Shown here piece by piece: positions 42,548 through 54,596 of a DNA stretch of 64,000 nucleotides. Source of the DNA: Patagioenas fasciata (lineage: Eukaryota; Chordata; Aves; Columbiformes; Columbidae); assembly GCF_037038585.1 (NCBI RefSeq), contig NC_092523.1, positions 1,803,001-1,867,000 on the forward strand, in the 5' to 3' direction. Position 1 is the first letter of the stretch. Every line of letters begins with the position of its first letter. Position numbers and translations under genes: made by a program. The notes under the pieces were generated by a model. The model saw nothing but the letters and a program-made list of their open reading frames with translations. It was not told the DNA's origin and did no database searches.

Positions 42548-45001
42548 GATCTGGGGGACTTTGGACCACGTCCATAGCAATGAAATACAGGTCTGTGTCT
42601 GCACTCACCCATCGACCCGGTAACACCCTCATGCTTCTGATAGCACAAGCAACCTGAAGCCCACTGAGCTAATCCAACCTGTAAATGCTGCTGAGATCCC
42701 TCCCTCTGCCACCCACCTTGGGACATAAAATACTCTCAGGCACTTCAACCATGAAGCACCCAATGGGATCTGAGCCCATATGCCAGTTACAAAGATGCTT
42801 CGATTGTCTCACCAGCCCCATGCTGGGCATGTTCTACCCATGAATACTAGAACTCCCAACTGGTCCCACCAAGAATGTTAATTCCCAAGCCGAGTTCTAC
42901 ATCTCTCAAGCAATTACCTTTCTGTAGCAAGGAAGGAAGATTCCTTGGAGCAGGATGTCTCTCAGCAGGACACGACAGACCACGATGGGACAGGGAGGAC
43001 AGGGTTGAATATCATAGACACACAGTGAGTACTTAACTCAGAGCCTCGGGCTGTTGCACCACACTCTGCTCCACCTCTTATCAATGGTTTGAAAACCACA
43101 TTTGTCCAACTGGAAGGACTGCAAGCTATCATGCCCTCAAGCAGATGGACGTGCATCCTAGTCTGTACCTAGAAAGCGGGGCACATGAGAACTGGAGGGG
43201 TTTCATAGCACAAGTTGAGATGCTGAGCCCAGCAGCAGGTGCTCAACAGATAAACCAGGGACTTCCACCTCCAGTAGCCACAGTTTCAGCAGCAGCCATT
43301 CCAGGCACACCCTGCCAGCAGCTGCTTCTGGCTCTTCACAAAGCTTTCTGCTTATTAGCTGGTGGAGCTGAGGGCAGCTGAGATAAATTTACACTCACAT
43401 CTCAACCCCTGGGGAGCATCAGCCAGGATCTTCCTCTTTACAGCATGTTGGTACCTGGCTAATACTCATCAAAAGTAAATTTGGACAATAAATATTGCAT
43501 TACCAGTGACTTCTCCTTTACAAAACAAACCTAATTGCCTCAAAAAGCTCCAAAGTTGTGCTGCAGTGAGCAGAAGCTGCAGCTTCAGGTGGGGCTGGGA
43601 GTGGTGAGGGATGAGGGTCCACTGCTGGAGCCACCACCAGCTGGGCTTGCAGAGGGTTTATCCCTCAGCATGATCAATAATACGGTTATTTACCTGAGGG
43701 ATGCTTTTCCCCTCTTCTGTGGGTTTCTTCTAAATCGTGATGCTGTGGAGAAGTGGAAGAGCATAAGGCAGGAAGACCTGTTTGAACATGGCATGTTATG
43801 GGCTGCTGCCCATCCTTTCTTGGACAGATGGGAACAGAAACGTACCTGCAAATCCAGTTACCCACCAGGCTCCACCCTGGAAAACCCATGGCTTTGGCTT
43901 GTAAGAGGCTGGTGGGGCACAGTGAAAGCTCAGTGACAAAGATTTGGGGAGGAGAAGGGCCAAGAGCTACCTTCAACCAGGGCTTTTACACCTCATGGTG
44001 AAGAAACATCACCAAAGGTGCAAATGACAGTGGTGGGATGGGGCTGTAGAGCACCCTCTATAACCCTGGGGGCCATAAGAGCTTGAGCATAAGAAGTGGA
44101 CACAGGAGCGAAAAAGCCTGAAGTTCAGGTTCTTTCCAGGTGCCCACACAAACTGTTCCCTGCAGGTACATGGCCCCAGCGGGATGGTTTTGTTACCAGG
44201 AACAGGACTGCCTTCATCAGATGGGAGTCCCCTGCGTGGTGGAGCAACAAGTGCCCGGGGCCACCAAGGGAGAAGAAATCAGGTCCTGCCACTCTACCGA
44301 GGACCATAAGCGAGGACCCGGGCAGCAAGCGCGCGTCTCTGCACCCCCTCAAAGAACCAGCCGACATCTGCAGCGGGCCGGCTAATGAATACAAACGACT
44401 GCCCCGTGCCCCGCCGGGGGGTCTTTAACACTTCACACGTCTCGGCGACGTTGAGTAATCATCTCCCAAAGCCGGCTCGGGCAGCCCCTCCATCCCACGG
44501 CAAGCGGCGCGGAGATGAATGACTGCCGAGAAGACGCGGCGTCGCAACCATTTTTCATCCGCGGTGTTGCTTAACCTTTCGTGAGCAAATCAGATTTCCC
44601 TGACACCGTCCCGGGCGCCGGTACCTGCATTAAGTATTGCTGGGTCAGGGAGGGGCAGCTGTGATTGATGCCTTCTCCCTGCTAATCGGATTCTGGGGCC
44701 GGCAGATATTGATGGGTGCCTGCCTTTGATCCATGGCTCTCGTGAGCCTTCATTCAATTACTGCCCCGCAGAATGTAATTAGCAGGGCCGTGAAGCCACG
44801 TGGGCCTCATAATCACAGCACAGAGGGAAGATGAAGGGGCTGTCACTGGGAGGAAGGCTGCCCGGTCCCACCTGGGGATCGGATGCACTGCGGGGTGTTG
44901 GGGCAAAGCACTAAGGAAATATCAAGGAGAAAAGTCCTGTTTACCCCAAATAGCCCCATTTTGCTTCTCCCCCATCGCACACCACGATGCCCCAAACACC
45001 C
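42548..45001. other. Intergenic, no gene found; contains conserved-looking block
   Basis: Unique sequence. 43430-43530 is AT-rich with GGACAATAAATATTGC. 44390-44830 is the strongest enhancer-like block of the desert (separate entry). No exon recognised. Confidence 0.55.
44390..44830. promoter_or_regulatory. Candidate conserved non-coding element with PBX-HOX and MEIS-type sites
   Basis: CpG-containing, repeat-free block about 23 kb upstream of CYP26B1. TGATTGAT at 44662-44669 fits the PBX-HOX consensus TGATNNAT. TGACA at 44601-44605 fits a MEIS/PREP half-site. Further ATTA-type cores are CTAATCGG (about 44683), TTCAATTACTG and AATGTAATTAGCAGG. CYP26 genes are regionally controlled in hindbrain and limb, where such factors act. 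The link to this site is inference. Confidence 0.4.
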
Positions 45002-45440
45002 TCACAGAATCCCAGCCTGGTTGGGGTTGAAGGGACCTCTGGAGATCACCCAGTCCAACCCAGCTGCTCACGCAGGGTCACAGAGCAGATCACACAGGGT
45101 CGTGTCCAGGCGGGTTTGAATGTCTCCAAAGGAGACTCCACAGCCTCCCTGGGCAGCCTGGGCAGGCTCTGGCATTTCACAGGAAAGAAGTTTCTCCTCA
45201 TATTGAGATAGAACCTCCTGTGTTTCAGTCTGTGCCAGTTGCCCCTCACCCTGGCGTTGGGCACCACTGCACAGAGTCTGGTCCATCCTCTTGACACCCA
45301 CCCTGGAGGTATTTATCAGCATAAATAAGGTCCCCTCTCAGTTTCTCTTCTCCAGGCCGAACAGCCCCAGCTCTCTCAGCCTTTCCTCATAAGAAAGATG
45401 CTCCAGATCCCTCACCACCTTTGTAGCTCTAAAACCTTCG
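45002..45440 (-). mobile_element. CR1 LINE 3' fragment
   Basis: Inverted CR1 starting CACAGAATCCCAGCCTGG with GGCGGGTTTGAATGTCTCC and CCTTTCCTCATAAGAAAGATG. A different, longer and more diverged subfamily, similar to the copy at 49174. Confidence 0.92.
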
Positions 45441-47267
45441 TTGCCATCCAGCTCGACCACCCTTGGCCTCTCTTGGCATCGTGACTGCTCAGCCGTGTGA
45501 CTCCCTGCATGACCCAGTTTCGCATCCCCAATCCAGTCGCTCCACCTCCTGTGTCTCCCTGCCCACATTTCTTCCCCTGTACGTAATGCTCTGTGCTCGT
45601 TCCTCTTGGACTTCATCCAGTCTTCTTGCCAGGGGAGCGCAATCCCTCCTCTAGCTGCTTCATCTCCCTCACCCATCCTTATCGCAGGTCGCATTATCTC
45701 GGGGATATCTGTTCCTCTCCCTTCTCATACTTGTTAATCTGCTCTAACAACCTCCTTCACCTGTGCTCTCCGGGCAAGTGAGGACAGCTGTCTCTATCAG
45801 CTTTATTCCTCCACTTTTGCTTGAAACTCTTCAGTCCTGCAAACTTTGGTGGTCCTTTTGGTCCAGTGTCCATCTGTCCACTTGTTCCTTGCTCTCAGGG
45901 GTGGGAAGAAGTTCACTGAAGGTGGCCATATGCTCCCACCCATCTCACACAGTCTTCCCCATCCTGGCAGAAGATACCTGGCAAACCCTCCACACTGCAT
46001 CATCGTCACCACCAACAGGGATGGTGGTGAGGTCAACTGTGACGAACTGAACAGCCACGACGAGCAGAATGAAGGCAGGAGGGTTAGGGCTGTTAGAGCA
46101 AAGTCATACACCAAGCAAAGAGCCCTTGGCCCCAAAATGACCAAAGATGATGACCCAGATGTGACGGCCACTGTCTACAACAAAGCAATTCTGCCATAGC
46201 ACTGAAAAAGGGTGTTAAGTATTCAGTGAGACATTTCCAGTGAAGCATTAATGCCCATAGACATGTCAGTCCTGCCAGCTCCTTGCAGCACGTACCTTTT
46301 TGGTCCCCCCTGTTGGAAGAGAGGCTCAGATGGGAACATGTATGGGCAATATCAACCAGAAAATGGGGAGGAACAGAGAGCCTAAAGCCTCTGGGCTTTG
46401 CTGAGCTTGGAAAACCTCAGCTGAGAAGATGGTGTGATTTTTCTCTCTACACATATCAGGAGAGACAACACCAAGGAAGCCAAAGAGCTAATAAAGTTGA
46501 AGAACGAGAGCTGACACAAAAGCAAGTGCTAACTGGTCGGAGATAAACACTGGTGGGATATGGGAGAGAGACTGAGATGATGCTGAGAGGGCTTCCAAAT
46601 AGGTGTCTGGGAGCAAAATCCTCACTTTTTCAAAGGAGAGACTGAAACACAACTGGTGTCACTTTACCACCAGAGGACTGGATGAGATCAGCTCCTCACC
46701 TCCAAGAAGCAGATTCCCAGACAGGGGCTTTGAGGTGTGATGTGATCTCAGGTGTTTTGGGTAGTATTCTCCTACCTGAGTGCAGGGACCTACACCTGAC
46801 CTGGTCAGCCTCTGGAGACAATGAAAAGGGGATGTCTGGGACACCATTATCTGGTTCTCAACCAGTTTTGGGGGTTGGATGGGAAGGTTTTGGTTCTCCT
46901 GCAGTCTCCTGCCTGCAGCCACCACCCTGACTCAGAGTTCAGCGATCACCCAACAAGGTTTTCTCTCTTCTTGCATTTGCAGTAGCTGTTTTCCAAAGAG
47001 CTGAATCCCAAACCCACAAGCAACCACAGGCAGGGAGGTTTTTTTCCTCCTTATTTTCTTCGAGGCAGGTGAGAGACAGATACTTTTCAACAGATATTCC
47101 TGAGCATTTATTTCCTCCTGTCTCTGTCCCTTCTTGCCTTCACCTTGATTTACCTCTTAACCTCCTTCCTTGATGAGATTGGCTGAGGTTGCAGGAGAGT
47201 GAAGCTGTCAGATCAGCCTGTCTCCAGCCCATGGGATTTTCCTCCTTAAGGGAGCCAGGTTCAGCAG
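45441..47267. other. Intergenic, no gene found
   Basis: Unique sequence with no recognised repeat or exon. Open frames of 80-122 codons occur on both strands (e.g. 45803-46171 minus, 45846-46199 plus) but overlap each other, lack splice context and match no family I know. Confidence 0.5.
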
Positions 47268-47376
47268 TCATAGAACCATAGAATGGTTTGGGTTGAAGGG
47301 ACCTTCAAAGCTCATCCAGTCCCACCCTTCCATGAGCAGGGACATCTTCACCAGCTCACGTTGCTCAGAGCCCCAG
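47268..47376 (-). mobile_element. CR1 LINE 3' fragment, short
   Basis: Inverted CR1: TCATAGAACCATAGAATGG to CTCAGAGCCCC, about 110 bp. Confidence 0.92.
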
Positions 47377-48852
47377 GAATGGTGCTGCCATGGGACAGAA
47401 TAATGGCTCGGGACTGGAAGATGCGTGGGTTTGCTACCTCCTCATGTCCCAGGTACAGGACAGTCATCAGTCTGCATCTTCATCACCCTCAGCACCGTGG
47501 TTTGCCTGGTGCCACCCTGAGAAGCAGCCACAGAGTGGCTGAGTATGAGCTCTGTTGGACCAGACCTAGTGGTGACAGTGACAACCAGGTTGAACATAAG
47601 CCCACAGTCATTCTCCTTCTGAGCACAGCAGATCAGCTCTGGCAGCTGTGTTCATGTTCAATATTAAGAAAGCCTACAATGGGAGGGTGGTGCAGCCCTG
47701 GGCCAGGCCACCAGAGAGGTGGGTGATGTCCATCCTTGGAGGTTTCTCAAGACTTGGTCACATAGAACCAGTCATCCTGATACAGCGTTAGCAAGGGTCC
47801 TGCTTGGAGCAGGAAACTGACCGAGGGACCTCGAGGTCCTGTCCCGCTGGAGAGGACAGGAGCAACTCTGGGTCCCCGCATGTCAAGGCTGGAGCTTCTT
47901 CCTTGTGGTGTCTTGCAGATCTCACAAAGCCACACTGATGGCGATAACCCACCTAGACTTGCCACTTGGCCTCCATCCCATCTCGGTGGGAAATGCAAGG
48001 CGGTGAGACACCGCACGGAGATGTTAAATCCTGGTGCAGAAACTCAACGCCCTGCAGATGTCAATGTGAGAAACTCTTAAGTATGAGAAAAGTAAAGCGT
48101 GGCCAACCAAAAGGAGTAAGCCAAAGGCTCAGGGCATGCTCCCTACATCTACCACAGCATCAGGCCAGGGTGGGAGCAGAGGTGTGGGTCTGTGCTCAAC
48201 CCCTTGGCTGCACCGCCCCAACTTGTTCTTCTCCAGAGATGCCCGGGCATGTTCCTGGGGAGGGTGTGCTCCAGGGACATGCTTCTCAGATGGATGGAGC
48301 TACAACCAGCACCATCCTCCAACGCTGGGCTTGCAGCATGTCCCCAAGGCTGGGACAACAGGCTTATAGCTCTGGCAGCCCCCAGAAGTCGTGAGGACAC
48401 CCAGGGTGAAAGGCTTGGTGGAATGGAGACAACCGAGAAGCTCTGGGGTGCCACTCAGCTGTGGTGAGGGTTGGCTCTGGTTTAGGTACCGGCAGAGCCC
48501 CACCACACCCAAGCACTTGGTCTTTGGTGTAGCATTGCTGTGCACCGCAGCATCCCGCATCCCTGTCCCAAAACGTACCTGCAACTGCAGCTCACTCATC
48601 CACTGGCCGGGATGGTCCAAGATCTCTGGCCACCATCTCCCACCACGTCTCAGCCCTGTGGGTGCTGCAGAGCACCTGTGAATCTCCTGCCCTGAGCTGA
48701 GCATCCCCCGCAGCACAGTCCCGAGCCTCGAGCATCCGCTCTGTTCTGGGCAGGGCTCAGCACTCAGAATATCCTGGGACAAGGGGACAAGGGCCAATAA
48801 AGCTCTGAACACAGGTGCTTTATGTGGAGCTGCCACATGGGAGCAGACACAG
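47377..48852. other. Intergenic, no gene found
   Basis: Mostly unique sequence. A diverged CR1 piece lies at 47680-47757. Nothing else supportable. Confidence 0.5.
47680..47757 (+). mobile_element. Probable old CR1 fragment
   Basis: GGAGGGTGGTGCAGCCCTGG ... CCAGAGAGGTGGGTGATGTCC ... TCCTTGGAGG follows the CR1 sense order but with many differences. Ends without a CR1 3' tail. Confidence 0.5.
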
Positions 48853-49171
48853 AATCATAGAATGACAGAACAGTTTGGGTTGAAGGGACCTTCCCAGCTC
48901 CCCCAGTGCCCCCCTGCCATGAGCAGGGACATCTTCACCAGCTCAGGTTGCTCAGAGCCCCGTCCAGCCTGGCCTGGGATGTCTCCAGGGATGGTTCATC
49001 CACCACCTCTCTGCCCAACCTGGGCCAGGCTCTCACCACCCTCAGGGGCAGCAATTTCTTCCCCATGTCCAGCCTGAATCTCCCTCCTTTACTTTAAAAC
49101 CATCACCCCTTGTCCTATCACAACAGGCCCTGCTCAAAAGTCTGTTCCCATCTTTCTTATGGTCCCGTTTT
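48853..49171 (-). mobile_element. CR1 LINE 3' fragment (first of two adjacent)
   Basis: Inverted CR1 from GAATCATAGAATGACAGAAC to CCATCTTTCTTATGG. Directly abuts another CR1 of a different subfamily in the same orientation. Confidence 0.93.
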
Positions 49172-49173
49172 AC

Positions 49174-49798
49174 AGAATCCCAGAATGTCAGGGCTAGAAG
49201 GGCCCTGGAAAGCTCATCCAGTGCAATCCCCCATGGAGCAGGAACACCCAGCTGAGGTTCCACAGGAAGGGGTCCAGGCGGGTTTGAATGTCTGCACAGA
49301 AGGAGACTCCACAACCTCCCTGGGCAGCCTGGGCCAGGCTCTGACACCCTCACCAGGAACAAGTTTCTTCTCACATTTCAGTGGAACCTCCCGTGTTCCA
49401 GTTTGCACCCATTGCCCCTTGTCCTGTCACTGGCTGTCACCGAGAAGAGCCTGGCTTCATCCTCCTGACGCTGCCCCTTTCCATATTGATCCCCATGAAT
49501 GAGTCCCCCCTCAGTGTCCTCTTCTCCAGCTCCAGAGCCCCAGCTCCCTCAGCCTTTCCTCCCACGGGAGATGCTCCACTCCCTCCAGCATCTTGGTGGC
49601 TGCGCTGGACTCTCTGCAGCAGTTCCCTGTCCTTCTGGAGCTGAGGGGCCACAACTGGACACAATATTCCAGGTGTGGTCTCCCCAGGGCAGAGCAGAGG
49701 GGCAGGAGAACCTCTCTGACCTACTGACCACCCCCTTCTAACCCACCCCAGGTACCATTGGCTTCCTGGCCACAAGGGCCCAGTGCTGGCTCATAGTC
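49174..49798 (-). mobile_element. CR1 LINE 3' fragment, longest in the window
   Basis: Inverted CR1 from CAGAATCCCAGAATGTCAGG through ATATTCCAGGTGTGGTCTCC to GGGCCCAGTGCTGGCTCATAG, about 625 bp. It reaches further into the element than the others but still lacks an open reverse-transcriptase frame. Confidence 0.93.
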
Positions 49799-49839
49799 AT
49801 CCTAGATCTATGGATGGTCGTGGGGGAAAATACCCCTCC

Positions 49840-50410
49840 CCAAGCGCTGTGTTGCGTTCCCGTGCCGTGAGCCAAAGCCAAGTTTTGCCCAATTCGGTGG
49901 CTGTTTTAATTGGTTTCTGCCATAATTAAGCATGATTAAACCCAAGCCTGGAGTTGAAGAAGTAGCCGCCTTGCTCTCATTGATTACATCAAGGTTTGCA
50001 CATGGGGAAAGTGAACCTGAGGAGGGATGAAGGCTTTGGAGGGCCAAGCAGAGATAATGAACAGTTTATAGTGGCAGAGAGCTTGAGCTTTCTATGGGAA
50101 GTCTTTTTGCCCTTTCACATTGTGTATTTTCTTTCATGGTATTTGTCATCCTTTACAATTTGATGATTATATTAGCATGGTTTTTTGGGTTTTTTTTTTT
50201 GGTTGTTCTTTTTTCTGGCCCTAATTGCATTAAGGTATCGAATTCCCCAAATACCTCCTGGCCCTGGCACTGAACGCGCAGTAAACGTTGGTTTCTGGAA
50301 GATGTTTGACTTGGTGCCACACGGCACGTTGATCGGGAAATCAAAGTGATACGAAATCAACACCACACACGCTAATTAAAAACTGGCTATTGGGATATCT
50401 CAGCATGTAA
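49840..50410. promoter_or_regulatory. Candidate conserved non-coding sequence near the EXOC6B 3' end
   Basis: AT-rich, repeat-free (GTTTTAATTGGTTTCTGCCATAATTAAGC; ATTTGATGATTATATTAGC; ACGCTAATTAAAAACTGG) with many homeodomain-type cores. Composition-based call only. Confidence 0.3.
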
Positions 50411-50457
50411 CCCTAAATGGAGGCGCAGCACCGGGGCATCTCCATGGGGCTGGGGGG

Positions 50458-50531
50458 GAATGGGGGGATTGCACTGGATGAGCTTTCCAGGTCCCTTCCA
50501 ACCCCTGACATCCTGGGGTTCTGTGATTCCG
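50458..50531 (+). mobile_element. CR1 LINE 3' terminal fragment, about 74 bp
   Basis: GAATGGGGGGATTGCACTGG to TGGGGTTCTGTGATTCC, the last part of a sense CR1. Confidence 0.85.
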
Positions 50532-50694
50532 CGGGTGTTTCAGCATCAAATCCTCGCTGGTTGGACAAAGAGGCGCCGGAGTTTGTGTTCCACGGGATTT
50601 AGGATTTGTATTTCCAGCGAGGCAAAGGCGGCGCCTGCCCCGCGACGCACAGAGCGAGCCCAGGCGCCCATTGAAACCGTTATATGCTGTATTG

Positions 50695-50700
50695 TTTAAT
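50695..50700 (-). terminator. EXOC6B: Candidate EXOC6B polyadenylation signal ATTAAA
   Basis: Minus strand reads TTCTATTAAACAATACAGC. Cleavage would fall 15-25 nt on, near 50675. CR1-derived and GC-rich sequence follows, consistent with the end of the transcribed unique block. Confidence 0.45.
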
Positions 50701-51201
50701 AGAAGTTACAATAGGATAAATGTACAGTCAAAATCAACATGCTCATTCCTCACGCAATGTCACCTGTAAACCATGCAGTCCGTTTTTAATCAGTCCATCT
50801 CTTTCCTTTGAATCAGTAGCTCTGCTAGTGAGTTTTAACAATTAAAAAAAAAAATGTTCCCTTTAAAGTTAAACCTAATTTACTAAATTTTCCCCTTATT
50901 GTGCAATGACTTGTGCAAAAAAAGCTGTTTTCACCACATTAGTTTACAAAATTATGTCCTTCCCCCCCAAAATAATTGAAGAAAGGCAACAGAAGCAGCC
51001 AGCAGACACTGGGGATGGGGATGGGGGGTCAAAATAACATCGGAGGGATGAGGGACATCAACTGGTCCCCAGGTCACAAGCTGAGCCCCCCCTGTCTCCA
51101 TCCACTGGTTTTTGGGGTGAATCCCACCCAGAACGGGGTGTATTAAAAAGCGCAGTTTTCCCAGTTGGGATGGGCCCATCTTGAAGTCATTTGGGATGGG
51201 A

Positions 51202-51207
51202 TTTATT
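51202..51207 (-). terminator. EXOC6B: Alternative EXOC6B polyadenylation signal AATAAA
   Basis: Canonical hexamer on the minus strand inside ACAAATAAATCCC, about 4.8 kb past the stop codon. Confidence 0.35.
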
Positions 51208-54168
51208 TGTGTTCCCTTCGAGCTCCCCAGCAGAGTGATAAACACACGAGTTTTGCTGCTGGGGGGGAAAACATAGAGGGGGGTTCATGGCACTAAGAAA
51301 ATGGGGTGCAGACACCCAAAAAACCCCCTGGGGTGGGACATGGCCCCAGCTGGGGTGTGTGGGGGTGGTTTGATGCTCCAAACCACTTGATGCTTCAAAA
51401 GAAAAGCACCGAACCCAACGCAGAATTAAAGGGAAAAGCCAAATAGCAGCGTGGCGGAGGGGTAGGAACCAACCACGGGCCAAGATTTCCTTGCGTGGGG
51501 TGTGAATCCCGGTTTGAGGGGACGCTGGAGGGACACAAACCTCCTCAGTTCCCGCATCCCACCTTGGGGGGTAAAGGATTTTACCTTCAAAGCAGCTTGG
51601 GCGCGGGATGTGCCGCCAGCAGCTCCATCTCACCCCCCTGCTCTCCGCGCTGCCTCCCAGCATCTTGCAAACCGTTTGCAAACGTCCCCATGCTCTGCCC
51701 AAGCACCCATTTTCGTAGCGGCACAAAAGCGGATGATTTTCAAGGAAACAAGACTAAAACGGCCCCTCGGACAAAGCACCGTCCGGCTTGTCCCGCTCCC
51801 ATGGCCAGAGCTGCGCTCGGACGTAGAACAAAGTGCAAATTGCCAAGAGCATCTGACTTCAACTCCAGCCCTAGAAACAACAAGAAAACACCCAGAAAAA
51901 TCTCCTCCTCCCTCTCGCACACGCTGGTGTCTAACAGAGGCCACCCCCTAATGTATAGGTACAGTTTCTGCCCTTATATACAATTATTCCCAATCCCTGG
52001 GCTGCCTTGCACTTGCCCCACTGATGCTGTTTGCTGGGTGGGGGACGAGGGGGACATAACCCAGTCCATTCTACAGCCACTGCTTAAAAGAAACCTAAGG
52101 AAGGTTCAATGTATGTGCAGGGAGGTGTTAATAGCAGCATTATTTGTTCTGGGGGTTGCGAATCTTTGATTACAGCAGCAGGTTCTGGCCATGTTTCCTG
52201 CCCCCCACTTATAAATTTATAGCAACAACCTCTCCCTCGTAAGCAATACCATCCGTATCGGAGGATACCCATCATTAGGAAGAGATTTAGAGGGGATTTT
52301 AAATGTCTTCCAGGGCTTTTTAAGCAATCTGTTTAAAAGATTAATTCTATTTTGAAGGGATGGAACTGCATCTCTCGGAACAAAAAGTTAATTAGGACCA
52401 GAGCACCAAAACGCCGTTTTTCATCCCGTTCCGTGACTTGCGGTTGGGCGCTTGACCTCCCAAAATCAGAAACTCGCGCAATCTCTTCCCTCGGCCGAGT
52501 TTGCCTTTCCCAGCAGTGGGTCCTGAGCGCCAGGAGCCGCTTCGCAGGATCCCAATCCCGGCCTCTGCGAGCAGAGCTTAAAAGAGCGAGGAAATCCACC
52601 CTAGGCAGGGACGGCAATGCCGTGTCGCTCCTTTATAATTAAACATCGGTGGAGATGGTGGGAAAGCCCAGATGTGGGATGGGGATGGCGGCTGGAGCAT
52701 CTGAAACAAGGTCTTGCCTCAAGCCCCACGAGCTTTGGGCTTTTCATACAGTGCAATGCAGGGGTTACACCTTGGGGAAAAAGAAATGGAGTTTCGAGGC
52801 TGTGCAGGAGCTGGATGCTTTTGGAGCAGCATAAAGGCCTTTCCCGGTGTTTTGGGGTGCAGAGGTGATGCTGCCCGGTGGTGTTTGCTCCTTCGCCCTT
52901 CATCCTACGCTTATCATGGAGGAGAGATAAACATCCCTGGCTGCAAAGCTCCGCCTCGCCCGCAGCAAAGCAAACGGCTGACAAAAGCCACTGAAAATTG
53001 TGTTTGACACTCTATCCTCCCACTAATAAAAACTGGAAGTGCCGGGGTGCCTTATGTGTCACGCTCGGTGATGCCGTTGCCAGCATCTGTAGCAGCTTGA
53101 TTCTGAAGGACTTTAAAGTGCTTGTCACTATTTAATGGCCCTCAACCCAAGCGCCCTGCGGAGCGAAGCTTCCCCTGTTACTGTCACCACTGCGAGTTTT
53201 GTTTCCATCTCCAGCCTCCAGCAGGAGCTCAGGTTTGATGCCCGAACCAGGGGGTCCCACCTGCTTCTGCCCCCCGCTTCATAGCCTCGTCCCCATGTTT
53301 GTCCCGCGGTGACACTGCCGAGGGGTGGGGAGGAGAAATACAAGTGTCCTGTGGTCCTGCGACTTGTGGGACGGGTCTTGGCTGGAGTGCTGAGGGCTCT
53401 CCCATCGCTGCCAGGACCATAAGGACCGGTTTGCTTCCTTGCCCAGAAATTCAGAGTCCAGCAAGCCAGGCAGTTCTTCCTTCTCGGTCGTGCAGGATTC
53501 GGGATGCCAAGACCAGGCCCAGGCTGGTTCACACTCAGGTCCAGTGCTCTGGAGAGCGGGAGGGAGGTCACCAGTAGGGAATGGACCACGTTCATTTTCA
53601 CCCATCCTTCTGAAAGCCTTTGCTGGCTCGTATGTAGATGTATCCATGGAGATGGTCCCTTTCTGGCCACGCTAACACCAACTTCCATTCAGCTGCTTCT
53701 TTTTCCTCCATCCTTCTTACATGTACTTTGAACTAAGAAAAACATCACCTCTGGTCCCCACCCAAAAGCAAGGAATCATAAGGCCAGGTTTGGTCCTTCC
53801 CTCTTATTAATCAAAATAATTCACTGGTCCCTGTGGCTGGAGGGTGCTGGGACAGGACCACAGCCCCAGAACGTCCCAGCTGACAACGTGCCTATTTACC
53901 ATCAGGGTTAATTAACACATACCCTTATCAAAAAGCAAACAAAAAGTATTGCTGAGGAGCAAGGAGGGAAGATGAAGCACCGTCCCCTTTGTGCTTCTGT
54001 GTCAGAAGAGCTCCTCGTGCGAGAAACGCCGAGCAAAAAGTGCACGTGGGCAGAGAGCGAAGGGACCGAACGCACCAAGAAAGTCTTGCTGCCCTTCTGC
54101 AAATGCCACATGGTGACATTTAAGCAAGTTCTGCCCCTTCGTAGCTCCGGGAGTCTGTGCCAAGGGAT

Positions 54169-54596
54169 GTGAAGGAGAAGGAATGAAGGAGAAGGAATGA
54201 AAGAGGAGGAGGAGGAGGAGGAGGAGGAAGAAGAGCAGGAGAAGGAGGAGGAGAAGGAGAAGAGAAGGAGAAGGAGGAGGAGGAGGAGAAGGAGAAGAGA
54301 GGGAGAAGGAGGAGGAGGAGGAGGAGGAGGAGGAGGAAGAAGAGCAGGAGAAAGAGGAGGAGAAGGAGAAGAGAAGGAGAAGGAGGAGGAGGAGGAGAAG
54401 GAGAAGAGAGGGAGAAGGAGGAGGAGGAGGAGGAGGAGGAGGAGGAGGAGAAGGAGAAGGAGAAGGAGAAGGAGAAGGAGAAGGAGAAGGAGAAGGAGAA
54501 GGAGAAGGAGAAGGAGAAGGAGAAGGAGGAGGAGGAGGAGGAGGAGGAAGAGCAGGAGAAGGAGGAGGAAAAGGAGAAGGAGGAGAAGGAACTCCC
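54169..54596. repeat. Homopurine (GGA/GAAGGA)n tract
   Basis: About 400 bp almost purely G and A on the plus strand. 54346-54552 is purine without a single break. A higher-order duplication is visible: the mark GAAGAAGAGCAGGAG starts at 54227 and again at 54336, period 109 bp. 54450-54528 is a regular GAGAAG hexamer run. In an EXOC6B transcript it would be a CU-rich polypyrimidine tract. The leucine/serine-rich and glutamate/arginine-rich open frames over it are artefacts. Confidence 0.96.

Noticed and set aside
45803..46199. Overlapping open frames on both strands, the minus one with hydrophobic runs
   Set aside because: No splice sites, no family resemblance, and typical of GC-moderate unique DNA. 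A translated search could still change this.
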